The notes: generated by a model from the letters alone, not told the origin. A stretch of DNA of 60,000 nt from Liolophura sinensis (GCF_032854445.1 NC_088302.1:22581788-22641787); one strand, 5' to 3'. Counted from the first letter of the stretch, positions 33,723-47,329 are shown. Numbers and translations are program-made.

Positions 33723-34549
33723 CCTACAGGTAGTTTGTTAAACTGGCTGCATGTAATCAAGCATCCATTTTTTCCTGGGTTTTCATTGGCAAGAACATCA
33801 AATGTCGACATCAAATTGAAGCTCAGGAGATGGCCCATTCAGGTATTAGCAGGTTCTGAATAGCTATTTCCACTGACTACCCTGAAGCATAGCCTCAGTG
33901 TGGGCCCAGTGTTGCTGTGGTAACAACTGTCTCTTTATTAGTTTATGCGTATTTTGAGAGATAAAATAAAAAATACATGGAAGCATCAGAATCATCCACA
34001 TACAGATTTAGTCATCAGTTGGAGCCAGAGTACTTTGGTCCCATACATTTTTGGAGCCATGAGATTTCAAATATTTTACACGGTAACATCATGAAAAAGG
34101 ACAGTTTTCTTGCTTGTGGTGGAAGATGCCGGTGAAATATCAAAGTACAAACAGTTTCAGTGTTGCAATCAATTTATCTGGTTGTAAGGGAATACCAATG
34201 CTATTCTGTGTTATGTTGTTATGTTTTTATGATTTTCCGGTTTCTCAAGACTTTCTGATCATGTAAATATGTCTTCAACATTGAAACTTGCATTTTCCAA
34301 AAATTTAGAGATGTTTAAATGTAAATACCCTCCAACATTGATAAAAGATTTATTTTGCCTGAAAAAAAATTTTTTAAATTTGTTGTAGATTAATATGGTC
34401 AGAGCATCTGGATGAAAGTGTTCCATTCCAGTTCACCAGTAGTTGATTCGTTTACTCACTTTCAATGAAATTGCATTCACGGATGTTCTAATACACACAC
34501 AAGTGTACATTTACCTGTGTATAAATTGAAACTGTGCATGTACATAAAG

Positions 34550-34806
34550 ACCCATGCGCACTAGCGCAGCGTAATGACCCAGGATCCTCTCACCAATGTG
34601 GTCGCTGTGAGTTAAAGTCCAGCTCATGCTGGCTTCCGCTCCGGCCATAAGTGGGAAGGTCTGTCAGCAACCTGCGGATGGTCGTAGGTTTTCCTCGGGC
34701 TGTGCCCGGTTTCCACCCACCATAATGCTGGCCGCCATCGTATAAGTGAAATATTCTTGAGTAAGGCGTAAAACACCAATCAAATAAATAAAGAAATAAA
34801 TAAAAA
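34550..34806 (+). mobile_element. tRNA-derived SINE, near full length
   Basis: Head blocks are GCGCACTAGCGCAGCGTAAT, CCTCTCACCAATGTGGTCGC and the B-box region GTGAGTTAAAGTCCAGC, with one base changed from TTCAAG. The body and tail (CATCGTATAAGTGAAATATT, AAAACACCAATCAAATAAAT) are close to consensus. The element ends in an AAAT-type simple repeat. Confidence 0.94.
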
Positions 34807-36940
34807 CACATGCATTAAGTATGTTTGAAATGCAGATGATCAATACATTTAGTAGGTTTTATAGTGTGACATTTGACTGTTCTACGTGTAAGTCGGGGTG
34901 AGTATGAGTTGTATTTGTCAATTCTGAATGCTGAGTTCAGATTATATGGGTGTTCGGTACAGGCATGCTGGAATTTTGATATTCAGTACCGTGTAGACTG
35001 CACAATTGGGTTGATGTTTGTCAGTGTCAAGCCATTTGTCTCATACTATCACTTTAAGAGGGCTAATTGCTTTGTATACAATTCCCTCTTTCCATTGAAT
35101 GTCACAATGGGTAGCTTTCTGCATATTAACACTAGCTGGCCCAGCTTCTCCATTATTAAATATACATATATGGAAGCATGAAGTGGATCATATTGGCAAC
35201 ATTATGGTTAACGACTGTTGCTAATACCAACAGAAAGGATGCTTACCTTGGTCTGTAACAATGGAAAACTAAACATAGAGCAGTAAATAGCTAGCCATTC
35301 TGCTGTCCAAAGAAATGACAAGCTGGAACTAAAGGAGCTTTTAGAACAGGAGTTAAATTCATAAGTCTATTATTCTTGCAGTACCGCCGACAACGGGCAT
35401 TATAGTTTGGCATTGCTGTCACCATTGATTTTAGACGGGTGAATAGCTGCAGTGAATAAAAAAGCGGCCAGTGTAACAATTGGTCAATGTAGACAAGTGC
35501 GATGTGCCTGATGATGATCTTCGGGAAGCTTTTAGCACACCTCTTCTTTATTCTGGAAGCTCATTAGCCCACCTGCCATTCTGGTTACCACAGAAACCTT
35601 GTCAACTAGAGGCGAAAACATGACTAGAGACTGCGCTAGCTACCAAGTTCACCTTGCCTTCCCCTGGATCTCCATTGTAATGATGATAGCCCTTATTCAG
35701 ATAAAGGCTGCTGTGTTTTCGTCTCTGGGGAGTGACAGGTGGGCAGTGGCCATAGCTTTGAGACAAAACCATACCTATTAGTACTACCATCCATGATTGT
35801 CAGTAATGCCATTTACCACTGAACAGAACAGCTGTCAAATAGTTCTTCTTTAGGAAGTGACTGTCTACCTGTATAATGGACATTATGGGACTGCCATGAT
35901 ATGTCAGCTACTCACAATGAAAACAAGCCCTTGTGACTTGAAGGTGTCGCTGTTCATTTTACAGTTAGTCAGGTTTCTTATTATGCAAGAACCGTCATAT
36001 TCGCCTTAGTAGGGATGTTGTCCATTTCAAAGAGTACTTCTATAATGTCTCAGTAGATAATGGATGAGACGCGTAATTTTCTCGGAACAGTCTTTTGAAG
36101 CCGGTCTTAATTTGGCATGCACACACAGTTGCATCAGCTCCTTTTCATATTGCCCGTTAGCATCAGTATTTTATGCCTGAGACTACCAGGGCGCAGCCAG
36201 TTTTTCTGGCCCCATAAAACTATCATATAAAAATAATGGTAGAATCCAGCTTTAACTAACCTTTTAAAGAGGTAAGTCTTTGTAACTAGTGAGGATTTTT
36301 CCTAGTTTGATTAGACAGTTAATACGTGTAAGAATTGAGTTTGAGATTTGTTAATTGAGCTATATGTAACTGTCAGTTTTAGTAATTAGTGTAACCTTTT
36401 CAGCCTCGAAAGCCTTTTTTTCTATGGAATTTATGCATACAATTATTATGAAATTGAGGCTAAAATGATTTGTTTGTGTCAATGAAAATGCAAGCTGACT
36501 AAACTTGTACAAATTATTTCTTTTATACCAAAATAGTTCTCTCAAAATGTTTTGAAACATTGATTACACCTATGCTAAATATTGAAGAATTAGGGTGGGT
36601 AAGCAGCCAGGTAATCATTAAAGAATACTTTGTTTGGGGTAACAACCCTACCAGAAATAATTCTGTTTTTTAATTTTATAACTCATTAATGATAAGAGAT
36701 ATGGATTTTAAAGAAATTAATATGGAGAAAAAACTATTGAAAGAAATTCCATCAAAAGTCCGGAAAAAAATTGAGTAGGGCAACACCCAAACAGACATAT
36801 TTCTAATTAAAGCCCTATGAAGTCAAACACCAGGGCTTTTACTTTTGGTGGCTACTGTACATGTATGTATGATTAACGAGATGTCTTGTTCATTGATGCC
36901 ATCAGTGTGGCATGGAGAGAAAATACGAAACAAAAATACA
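34807..36940. other. Intergenic, balanced-composition stretch at 35.2-36.2 kb
   Basis: No gene is supported. The part from about 35220 to 36200 is repeat-free and less AT-rich than the flanks. Its open frames on both strands (35599-35790) have no family motif. It may be regulatory. Confidence 0.3.
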
Positions 36941-36984
36941 GTGTAGCTCTGAATCAGGCTAAGTAATCTTCACTTGAGACAAAA

Positions 36985-37075
36985 TTAAGGACTAATCATT
37001 ATCATAATTATGAACTAATTATGATTAATCAGGCATATTAGTCAAAGCTTTAATTTATTGGCGATAATGCACGTG
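36985..37075. promoter_or_regulatory. Dense homeodomain-type site cluster
   Basis: Within about 80 bp lie TAATCATTATC, CATAATTATG, CTAATTATG, TGATTAATC, CATATTAGTC and TTTAATTTATTGG. There is also a TCF-like TCAAAG. ATCATAATTA is repeated in inverted form (TAATTATGAT), so the core is an imperfect palindrome. This is a plausible enhancer core, inferred from motif density only. Confidence 0.35.
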
Positions 37076-37079
37076 GATT

Positions 37080-39880
37080 TTAAACCATGAATACATTAAG
37101 TTTTCACTTCACACAGTGTTCCACTTGCTGGGACTTCTGTAAGATTTCAAACCCCAAAAGATTCAAAGATGTGATAAGTCTATGGTCAGGAGCATATGGC
37201 TGAGGTGACCACATACTATTTTTGCATCAGGGCAATATTGGCAATTAGACCCCTAGCTAGAAATCAAAATGGGCAGGGTACAAGGGTACATTTCTCAGAA
37301 AAGCAACAGTGTGGCAATTTCAACTGTTGTACCAGACATAATGTAGCCAGGTGCAGTGCCCTTCTGAAAATTGCCCAGCTAGCGGTTTGGCCATTGTTTA
37401 CTCATAAATTGTTAGTTACTGTAGTTTCCAGAAGAAAATGTAGGTTGATGTGAAACCAGTGAAGTGCTGCTCTGTAGATCTATATGGTCAATACGCTGAA
37501 GTGTGAAATCTGACTATAGTTAACAATCAAACATGCATGCATGCACATTTATTGTAATATCTGGGGATTAACAAGGAATGAAACCCGTCAAGTAGGTGTG
37601 TGAACTGATACTGCATCATGTTTCAAAGAAGGGTTTTACCACACTTATAAGCTTTCTGCAAGAGAATCGATACCTGTGCACATCAGGGTGGGTCTGATGG
37701 CTATTACAATTGCATATATAAACGTATACTTCAAAAGAGAAAAAAAAATATGCCAGATGTCATGATAATTTTCATAGAAAAAAAAATGTTCTGAAGTTTA
37801 CAAGTACAGCAGGTTACAGTTATCAGTGTACATGTGTGCAGTATGTGTTATCAACATAAGATTGGAACTTTCTTCAGTAGGGTTCATTGACATGTTTTAT
37901 ATGTATAGACATGCACATTATAAAACCACAATATACAACCTGTTTCAAAGAAACCCATCCCAAGTTATAGGGTTACCCTGAGTGTAGCTGCAGGAATGAA
38001 ATATCTAAACATCTAGAGCTGCAAAATATAGTTCTGCTTCAAAGTTTACATTAAAAACTGATTCAAACATTTTCAAATTGGAATGCTTCAACTACCTTAT
38101 TAATCTGTCACTGCTGTTCATTAAATGACTGGTTGGGGCAAATGAGCAAGTACTAGAAGCCCAGGTTTATTTTTATACTAATGATCTAGAGCACTACCCG
38201 ATGAAGAGAATGGACAGAATAATGGCCTGTGTGGTGGTGCATGGGGTCTGGGGTATGACTATTATCTGGTTGTGGGGAGGGGCACGTGATGAGCACTAAA
38301 GAGAGATTGTGGGGGGCTTATGTAAGATTCCTGATGATATCGAAGTTCATATACCAGGGGCTAATTTGTTAATCATATGTACAAATGTATCAAATGTCTT
38401 GTCCTTGTCGTTCCTGAGAAAACAGTGTGTTTCATCTGTCATACTTTATACCCCGAAGGCATTCTGGGTACCGCCCAAATATTGAGGGCATATCACTAAT
38501 AACGTAAATGGGGCTTGAAGAGTTCTTTGAGCTCATTGTTCTGAATTGAATCAGAGTCCCTCAGTCCCCCTGGGTGGAGAGAGGAAGGGAGAGAATTACC
38601 TCAGCACAAAAGAGGATGTTCATTCCTAGCTTAAGTCTCATGACAGTGCCCAAGCACTCACTCTCATGGCAGTGAAAACTGGCAGCTACAAGTTCAAAAT
38701 TTAAGCAGATTTTAATAAAGTCATCTGAACTTTATATGATGGAGCAGAGCAATACTAGAGAACTAGAGTGAAATTGCAATAGCTGATGACTTATGACAAA
38801 AGTTAATGTCACCTGACCAACTGATGAAAGCATACAGTTTCTTGTCAAGGCTTATCTATTTTCATACACCTTAAAAAAGTTTCAGTAGGTGCTTACATCT
38901 GTTGACTTATTGTGCTAACTGCAGTGTTTTTTTTAGTGACAAGCTGCTTAATGTATTATATAATGTGTAGGAAGTTTTAGAACTTTTAATGTCACATGCA
39001 AGTGAATATAATGGATATTAAAGTAATCAAGAGAAGCAGGCAGTTTGAGTATCTACATGTGCTGTACTTTATGTGCTAAAATTTAGTCCTTGAGTATAAA
39101 GTTACTTGTTTTGCCTGATTCTTAGAGTTCTGTTCATCGTAGAAAAGTGTTCTTAAGATTTGTTTGAAAGATACATGTAGGATGGTGTCCTACTTGAACA
39201 AGTTTTGTCAAAAAAAGCAATATTTTATTACTTTTATTTTCCTGTAAAAATGCACTTTCTGGGGTGAAATTTTAGGGCAAATTCATGTACATCAGTCGCA
39301 TGTTCAGACTGTTACATGGAAGTGGAGGAAATGAAAATCTGAAGTCCAAATATTAATAAACAATAAACTTGAAATAGTTTGTGAAATACATGTATATAGT
39401 ATTAAAAGCCAAGATGTATCTTGGATTCATGCGTGGAGTGCACACCAGTTTATCGCTGGTGTACCAGCTCAATATTGTGTATGTATCACAACTGCTTGTG
39501 TTTGTTGCATTTAGTTTAAAAGGAAGCAGTGTTTGTTGTGCTGAGTAGTCGCTCATGGTAACAGTGGGCTTTATCTGTTTAGCGTGATTATTGATTGCTC
39601 AGCCTTCACCTTGTCATCACAAGTTTCTCCTACGATCCTGTTACAAGCTGAAGCTATAAAAAGGTTTTCTTGCGTACAAATGTTTGTTAATGACAGCAGG
39701 AGTTTGTACATGGATGTGTGCCTCCACTATTAACTGGTAGCGCATTTTCTTATAAAAGATACGTTTACATGCATGACTGTGACGGCATTTTTAATTGCTA
39801 AAGTAAAAAAAAAAAAAAATAGTAGGAGGGACTTTATTACGTGGTTAAGATGCTTGTCATTGAATTGTTTATCAGTATGC
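37080..39880. other. Intergenic, no gene seen
   Basis: Short ORFs (37196-37453 +, 39353-39556 -) carry no recognisable domain. No clear repeat family member was identified here. Confidence 0.45.
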
Positions 39881-39887
39881 TGCCTCA

Positions 39888-40035
39888 GTGAAGCATGATG
39901 GACAACAGACATGATACACCATCAATCTACATTATTCCGACAAGAAGCTTAGTGTGTACTGTAAGGCTTCTGGGCTCTGAGCAAAGATGTAAAGATCCAG
40001 TACTTAAAACAGCAGTAGGACAGTAATTGTTGGAA
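39888..40035 (+). repeat. Dispersed repeat 'R1', 5' half
   Basis: GTGAAGCATGATGGACAACA, then ACATGATACACC, CTACATTATTCCGACAAGAA, GTAAGGCTTCTGGGCTCTGA and AACAGCAGTAGGACAGTAAT align with 41745-41875 in the same orientation, with moderate divergence. Confidence 0.75.
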
Positions 40036-40516
40036 ATTTTATCCACTAAGGGTACATAAATGTTGGCCAACTTCAAGAGCCTTGATAAAAGTTAATTGGA
40101 GTCTACAGAGCTAATTGAAACTGTATTGTGAGCTGTTAAAACCACACATATGTGAATGTCATAGGCTAAAAGTCTAGAACAGAACTGTCACCATAGTTTG
40201 AAAAGGAAATAAAATGTATATATCACCAATTAATCAGTAGAACTGCGCTGCCCTCAGAAACAAAATTTTTGTAATGTTGCCTCATGGCATTACGAAGTTG
40301 CCTGTAAGTCATAAAGTATTCTTAATGTGGCGTTGATTAAGTTCGAAGTGTCAATCGGTCATTTTGCTGGAATGACGTTGAAAGTGTGACTTGTGGCTAA
40401 TAATGCTAATTGTCATCCATACCACCAGTGAATTGTGTTATTGGTGAGTTAACTCAGATAATATTTTTTCTACTGAAAATAGGCTTTAATTCAAGAGGTT
40501 TGTCATTTGCAGGGAC

Positions 40517-40612
40517 ATGGGGAAAGGTCAGTGGTTAACCGGGGCACTTCTGTTTCCTCTACCCATAAACCTGACCGTCATCCTAAAAGTGAAAATATCG
40601 AATCCGCTCAAA
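40517..40612 (+). mobile_element. Degenerate SINE body fragment
   Basis: GGGGCACTTCTGTTTCCTCT, ACCCATAAACCTGACCGTCA and TCCTAAAAGTGAAAATATCG follow the order of the SINE body, with many substitutions. They are closer to the variant at 48640 (CTCATAAAACTGACCACCGC). Confidence 0.5.
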
Positions 40613-40779
40613 ATATATATTGCAAACAATATGTTATCGCAAAAAGTATACAAGCTCCTCTAGTGTAGTGGTAACCCACAGGCCTATTGTGATTCTGTAC
40701 TAGTTTTGAACCGCTTCACATGATCCACGATGCATAATTAAGTGCGCTTGTGGGACTGTGTTAATTATGTGGGCGTTGT

Positions 40780-41340
40780 GCCAAGGTGGAGCAAGACTGC
40801 CTGAGTGCATGATGCTGAACGACTTGGGGGTCGAGCTCGAGCTAATGGCTTTCATTGCCAGGAAATTCCCGCCATGATTTCAAGCGGGGATCTCTAGTGC
40901 AAAGACAACTCCTGAAAACGGTATAGAATGTATGTATATATTTCAGCCAAATACAGAAATGGAGTTAGAGTACAATTTGAACGCTGATTGGATTCTAGTG
41001 GTGGGTTTGTGGTGGCATCCTGTTTAATTTGTCAGCGCACAATAGCAAACAAACGTTGAGATATTCCAGGTGAGCTGAGTACACAAGTAGAGCCTGACTG
41101 CTATTGATATTCGTGCTTGATTGGTTGTGTTGCCTTCCTATCTCAGTCGGCTAACAGCATCATTACCCGTAAAGCCATCCCCCATTGTTTCCTCGACAGG
41201 TGAATGCAATCACGGTCCAGTAAAGGCAATTAGTCAACCCCCTCGTCTTGTGCAGCATTAGGCTTTGGGTATTAATGCAATGTCAAATACAGTACAGATG
41301 ACATTCTGGCTGTTCCACCATGTGGAACATCTCTATGGGA
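40780..41340. promoter_or_regulatory. Candidate conserved non-coding block
   Basis: A repeat-free, balanced-composition stretch. It has a SOX-like CCATTGTTTCC, TTGATTGGTTG, GGCAATTAGTCAA, GGTATTAATGCAATG and an E-box ACAGGTG. It lies 8-9 kb upstream of the first candidate alternative exon and could act on that gene. Evidence is compositional only. Confidence 0.3.
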
Positions 41341-41742
41341 CAATGACAAAAACCATTAACTAATCCACATATACTCTAGCGTTGCCATTAATTTTTACAT
41401 GGTTCTTCATTGTCAACATCACCCTGTTTAAATCCACCTTTATATTGAAAAGATGGAACCGTACGGAATATCTACATTTAGGTGACGTTTGTACGAAAAC
41501 AGGAGCAAATTTGCAATTGCTGGACAACTCACCAAAAGTTGACCTCGTTTTACACTCCAAACCCTCATTCAGTGAATTGCCCAAATTAAAAAATTTGAAG
41601 TCAAAATTTTTTACTGAGTTACCCAATAAACCAACAGCCAGATGAGCAGCTACTTCAAGCATAGCAGCTGAAAATAATGAGCACAACTTTCGTTTGTACA
41701 TGTTCATATTTAAGAATTAACATGTACGTTAATTAATATGTC

Positions 41743-42082
41743 TCATGAAGCATGATGGACACTAGGCATGACAAATCCAAAGAGCTACATTATCCTGACA
41801 CAAAGCTCAAATTGTAAGGCTGCAGAGCCCCCAAGATTTAGTAATTAAGACAGCTTTGATGTTCCTACTGTAATTCTTTAAACTTTTTGCATATTTGCAA
41901 GGTGTTTATTCAGTCATATTCTGAAGGCATTGTTGTGTGTTGACTGATAAAATTATACTTTTTTGTGAAGCCCTGAAACTGGCCAATGCAACCATTTAAG
42001 TTTTGTCCTCAAAATCAATTTAAAGATATGAACAAATTGCACTTGAAGTTCTTTCATATGCGAAAAGGTTGAGGAATTAGGA
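41743..42082 (+). repeat. Dispersed repeat 'R1', longest copy
   Basis: The first ~135 bp match 39888-40035 and the last ~215 bp match 5508-5725, so this copy spans about 340 bp of the family. There is no ORF that I would call real, no poly(A) end and no terminal inverted repeat. I do not recognise the family. Confidence 0.8.
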
Positions 42083-43075
42083 GAGATGCAAGAAAGAGCC
42101 AGTTCATACAAAGTATGGTGTTTTGATTTCTTTGTTGTGTTTTGGCAGTTGCCATGTTTAGCGTACCTGTATTTGGTTATTAGCCTGATTGTGCGAGTAC
42201 ATGTAAATCCTTTAATCAATCCACCTGTTGTGATATGAAGGCAAAATTAATCTGTTATGTGGAAGAAGTTTTTGAACTATGATGGAAGGATTCAAGACTT
42301 AATGGAGAGTTGTTGGTCTTAGTCACAAAGAAGTTGAATAATTCAGTCATTGTGTTGTTTTTTATTTTCAACGTTATAAATTGAACAGTTTTCTCTATAG
42401 ATTTCTTTGCATAAATGTACAATGACACAATCAAACTTGTCTTATAAATAGTGTCCTACTAGTGGAGAATGATTCGCTAGCCTTCAATATAAACATATCA
42501 ATGTATTGGTTATTTTGAAGTTATAAGATCCAGTTGATGATGTAGTGAAGAATGTTCACTTGTGTGATTGTTTCAGTTATTAAAGTTATTATTTTACACA
42601 TGTATGCATATTTGCATTCTGATCTCATTATTTGATAATTATTGTCGGTCTGAATGAAGTTACCGATGTATGAAACAGTGATGAAAATACACGATATGCA
42701 TTAACGAAACAAAGGAAAACATTTGAACTTTTTATATTTTGTTTTTAATCCAGTTCTCAGACCTTGACTTCCGAGTAAAATGTAATGCAATGTAATATTG
42801 GGTAAATTTCTTTGGCATACTCGGAAACAACATGACCGGTGATTAACCTGGTAATAATAGTGAATGATACGAAGTCTTCTACGAAAGCCCTCAAGAAAGC
42901 CAAATCATTGTGTTAAAACTAATCCAATATCCAATTGACCAGTAGTCTGACCATGTAAAGTTTATCCCACGTTTATTGGAGAAGTGTATGGTCAGGAAGT
43001 TTGTGAGTTCACCTGTGAGTTGCTCAGTCCACTTATAAACATAGCCATCATCATGTGAAGCATAATATATATATA
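42083..43075. other. Intergenic, no gene seen
   Basis: AT-rich DNA without recognised elements. Confidence 0.5.
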
Positions 43076-43124
43076 TTTTTTTTGATTGGTGTTTAACGCT
43101 GTACTCAAGAATATTTCACTAAGT
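43076..43124 (-). mobile_element. SINE tail fragment
   Basis: TTTTTGATTGGTGTTTAACG, CTGTACTCAAGAATATTTCA and CTAAG are the reverse complement of the shared SINE tail. The fragment sits just after a short AT run. Confidence 0.85.
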
Positions 43125-46100
43125 ATACTATTTAGAATGGTTATTAATTGGATGTCATGCATGGAAAAACTTCAGTAAAAGGCAAAATCAAAACAGTACC
43201 CTCACTTTCCACATTTTGGTCACAAAATTTTTTTCATCAAAGAGTTTAATTACATGTATATACAATGTAGCAGAGTTAAATGTACATGTACATTGACAGT
43301 CTATTAGAAAAGCAGTTATTTGAAATTATACATGTATATATTGTTTGTACTTATTCCTGTACCTCTGGGAAGAGAAAATTATATAAGTTGACTCGTTAGG
43401 TTTCATTTTTTCACGTAATCCTTAATCAAATAAGAAAAAAAAGTAAATCAATAATTCACAGGCTCTGCCAATGTAAAATAATTGAATATTGCACTTTTGA
43501 TTTGATTCAATAGTATGGCTGTTAGACTTTCTAATGTGACTTGGGCAAGTCAGAGCATGTTATCATAAACTAAGGGGTTATGTATTATGTTTTTTGTAAA
43601 GGGAACAATGGCATTGGAAACTAAGGAGTAAAATGTTGAGCATTGTTATTAATGAATGTACAATGTAGAAGTGGTTGAAAATAAATATATAGTTTTTTGA
43701 GATACTGTTGTTAAGGCCATGACACTGAAGACTGGGGCAGTTGATAGATGTGAACGGTTTTGTTTAGGATATTGTTTGTGCTGGCAACATACTTCATCCT
43801 TTTACATAGCTGTTGACAAAATACTCAATTATTGATTATCAATTCATCAATGATCCCAGCCCATGTTGGTCCCTGAGTGACAAGGGGCATTGATCAGCTT
43901 AAACATGTTTCAGTCCAAAGAACCAGAGTCCGGAAAAGATGAACAGTTTGCTATCATGGTACCTGTACTCTGATGGGCAGATCTGCTCTTTGCATTGAAA
44001 GCTTACTGTCACAGGGCTCTAGCCTCTCGTTGATTTGCAGTGGAGACCGATAAAACCTGCTATACATTCTTGTATATCTGGTACTGTAACTTCATAGTCG
44101 GTATACCCAAGGTTTCATTACAAATGTGAGGCAAAGGGATGCTTCGGTAAATGCTTAATAATGGACCCGGTTGAAAGAGTTGGTTAATGTGCACTGCACT
44201 GTATGCCTTGGGACAGACTCTCAGTAACAATACTACACAGGTAGACGACACAGTTTTTTTCCCCATCGGCCCTTCATCATTAAAACCTTGTGTTATTGAT
44301 TTCTTCACAGCTACAGGTAAAGTTCTTTGATCTCCCCCATCCTGTTGCTTTTCCCTTCCTTGGTAGATCTTGTCTAGCCAGCAGGACAGTCCGTCTTTAA
44401 TCACATCAAACACTGTTCACTCTGATCAACATTATCGTCTTCCCGGGCCATAATCCAGGTATCTCCCTAATTCCCTTACCCAATGAAGAGGATCTCTAAA
44501 TGAGCACCTGGTTTGAACTCAGGTGATTCTGTACGCCTATAGACCTTAATGCAAATTCTAAACCTAGAACGTGGAGATGCTGGACGACATGAACTTTGTC
44601 ATTTTAGCGACATGATCTGTATTGGTCTAATAAATAAAGGAATTATTATATCCATCTCGTATCAAGAGCGAGATATCATCAGTGAATAATTCTGCAGTCT
44701 GGTGAGTGGGGTGGGCGGGGAGCATCTGTATAAAGATCATGTCAAACATTGTGAGAGGAAATGGACTACGCCATTCTAGTTGTGTATTTTTGGATCAGAG
44801 TTTCCAGAGTTCTAGCTCACTTGAAATCGTCCTGCATGCAGTGGTTCAGGCAGGGTTGGAATTTACCACAAAATGTTAGTTCAGTTGCCACGAGGAGCAG
44901 TGCCCTTTGAAATCTACAAATAGTAAGGCATTAGTTGGTCCATGAAATAAACATAGGAAAAATAATGTGATGAGACTGCTTTACATGTAATTTTCCTCTA
45001 ATGGCGTAGCAACTAGTAGTATAGTAACTACTATATGATAGTTTATTTATAAATGTAGGTAAGTTTGCTGTCTTTAATAACTGGATTAAACTTTAGAACA
45101 ATATTTAAATCTCAGTTTTCTTGTTTATTGAATCTACTGGCCTGACCAAATGTCCACTGGCCTTGGGTGAACCCGTGTTGGAACTATGCTAGTTTACTGT
45201 GGCCATTCAGGTGTACTACATTCTGTGCACATGATTGTAAGATGCTCTGTGGAAAATGTATACCTGCCTTAGTACTGGTTATATAACATTTGTGACGCAT
45301 AAATCTCCACACAAATGTCCTTGTAGACTCTACATTAGGGTTTACTGTTAATATCTCTTACGCGACTTTTCACTTCTGCTACGGAAGTGGGAAAGCCACT
45401 CATTTAGAGGCACATATTTCTGCAACTTTCTGTTCAAGCAATACAAGTGAGGAAGGCAGTAGTTGAAACATACTTTTGCTGTTTTTGGAAGTCATAGACA
45501 TGTGTCAAATGTGGCTAGCCACAGACGTTAATCTTTTTCGAGCAAGTGCGTGCTTTTCATGGCCCTTGCAGATGACCATGTGTATGATTTGTGGTCCTAA
45601 ATTTTCAACGAATAATTTGGAACTCGTTAATACAAGGTGTGGATTAACAGAATGCCTGAATAGCAGGAGTAGAAGGTGTGAAGAATCAGATGAGCCTTTT
45701 TAAAGTGAACATAAAGTTTGCCACTATATATACCTTGAAAAAATGATATAAGATACAGTTATCACAGAAAAATATTTAAAAAATTCTTTAATGTTTTGAA
45801 AGCTGAGAAGATGAAGTTCAGCATTAGAGATGTGGCACTGACGGACAATTCACTCTGAGCAGCTATGTTGCAGAAGCCCTTATGAACTTGACCAATCACT
45901 AGTGCTAAAAGTGTCACAAGATAATTGGCTGTCACGTAAAAAAAACCCTTTAGCTCTCGATTGTTAGAGTGGTTTCTTATAGTGAATAGACAGATATCGA
46001 TGCAATGAATTGGATTTTTAGTTTGTGTTAAACTGATGCATTTTGAACCCAGCATTTATGAGCAGGGAACTGAGAACGGCTACGCATGTCACAATGCGTA

Positions 46101-47329
46101 CAAGTTGGGCAGGATCCTGCTGTAACTTGTCAGGGTGAGCCGGCAAGAAAACTGCCTTGGGAAAGTCATTGTTTGAAGAAAAATATTGTGACTTTACATT
46201 ATTTTTCCTTAGCAAAGTCAGATTTATTAGGAAAATATCTCCCCAAAATGTGAATAAAACAGTCGGTTATAATTCAGAAGGTCTTCTTTGTTTGGTAAAT
46301 TCCCTGAAGTCGGTACAGCCAGCCAGGCCAAATGCTTACACCCATGAAGGATGATACTTTGACATATTACAGTTATATATAACAGTACCAAGCTGCCAAT
46401 TTATATACTTTGCTAAATTTTTCAGTGTGCATGATTTTAATTTTTGCATTTGTATTGTTATTGTTTTTTGATGACCAAGGCTGATGTAATTCCTTGGGAT
46501 TTGTTGCCACCGCAGATAAGTTTCTTGGTATGCATGATATGGACGTTTGTGCTCGCATATTTTGACCTGCATATATTTGTTACATCTGTAGATAAGTTTT
46601 CCTCTGCATAATCTGCATGGTTGTGCAAAAGTATTTTTACCTGTATAAATGCAATCGTTAGAATATTAGAAAAACACAAGCTTTCTGTAACCTGACTCTG
46701 ATGACAAGATCAGCCCATGTCTGTCATGCCTGATCTGTAAGGAGAACATAAATCCTTCATTCATTTGATTAGAATGTTATCACACACAAATGTATAGTGG
46801 TCTGCAAACCCACTGTGGTAATGAAGCTAGCATTGATTTCCTGTCAACAGCTCAAGACACACTCATTGCCTGATTGGAATCTCTTCCAGATTATGATTTT
46901 CATAAGACAACAGAATAATTCATTTATCAGAAGACGTCTTTAATACATATATGTGCTTGTTTTTTCTCTGAAGAAATGCAGTCAGCATCGTCAGATATTC
47001 TGTGAAAACATACATTTTACATGTGCTCTTGAAACACTTTATAATAAATATGCCCACGCTTCAGCAAATGTTCTTTATTTGTGAATTACATGTACATGTA
47101 CATGAGCTCTGTTTCTGGCTTACAAGTTGAAATGTTAGACTAACTAATAATATGATGTCTGTTCATTTGTATAGTGGTATGATGTAAAATTAACTACATG
47201 TTTCATTCCAGTTGCGTACATGTGCATTTTGTATGCTTTAATGAAACATGTGGTAACGGAGTGCCTTACTGGCCAGTAAGGTTGTATGATCTAATTTATC
47301 TCCTGCCAATGGGAGTGCCATTTCAGTCG
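43125..47329. other. Intergenic, no gene recognised
   Basis: A balanced-composition stretch at about 43.85-44.7 kb contains the longest unexplained ORF here (44060-44413, - strand, 117 codons). It has no domain, no splice context and many rare-looking residues, so I treat it as chance. An imperfect duplication around GCAGATAAGTTT lies at 46.5-46.65 kb. Confidence 0.45.

Noticed and set aside
40650-40735. tRNA-like stretch with TCTAGTGTAGTGGTAA
   Set aside because: The A-box-like part is fair, but the B box (GTTTTGAACC) is poor and no cloverleaf stems pair. At most a decayed tRNA or SINE head.
44060-44413. 117-codon - strand ORF
   Set aside because: No recognisable domain or splice context. 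It lies in a balanced-composition block where stops are naturally rarer.
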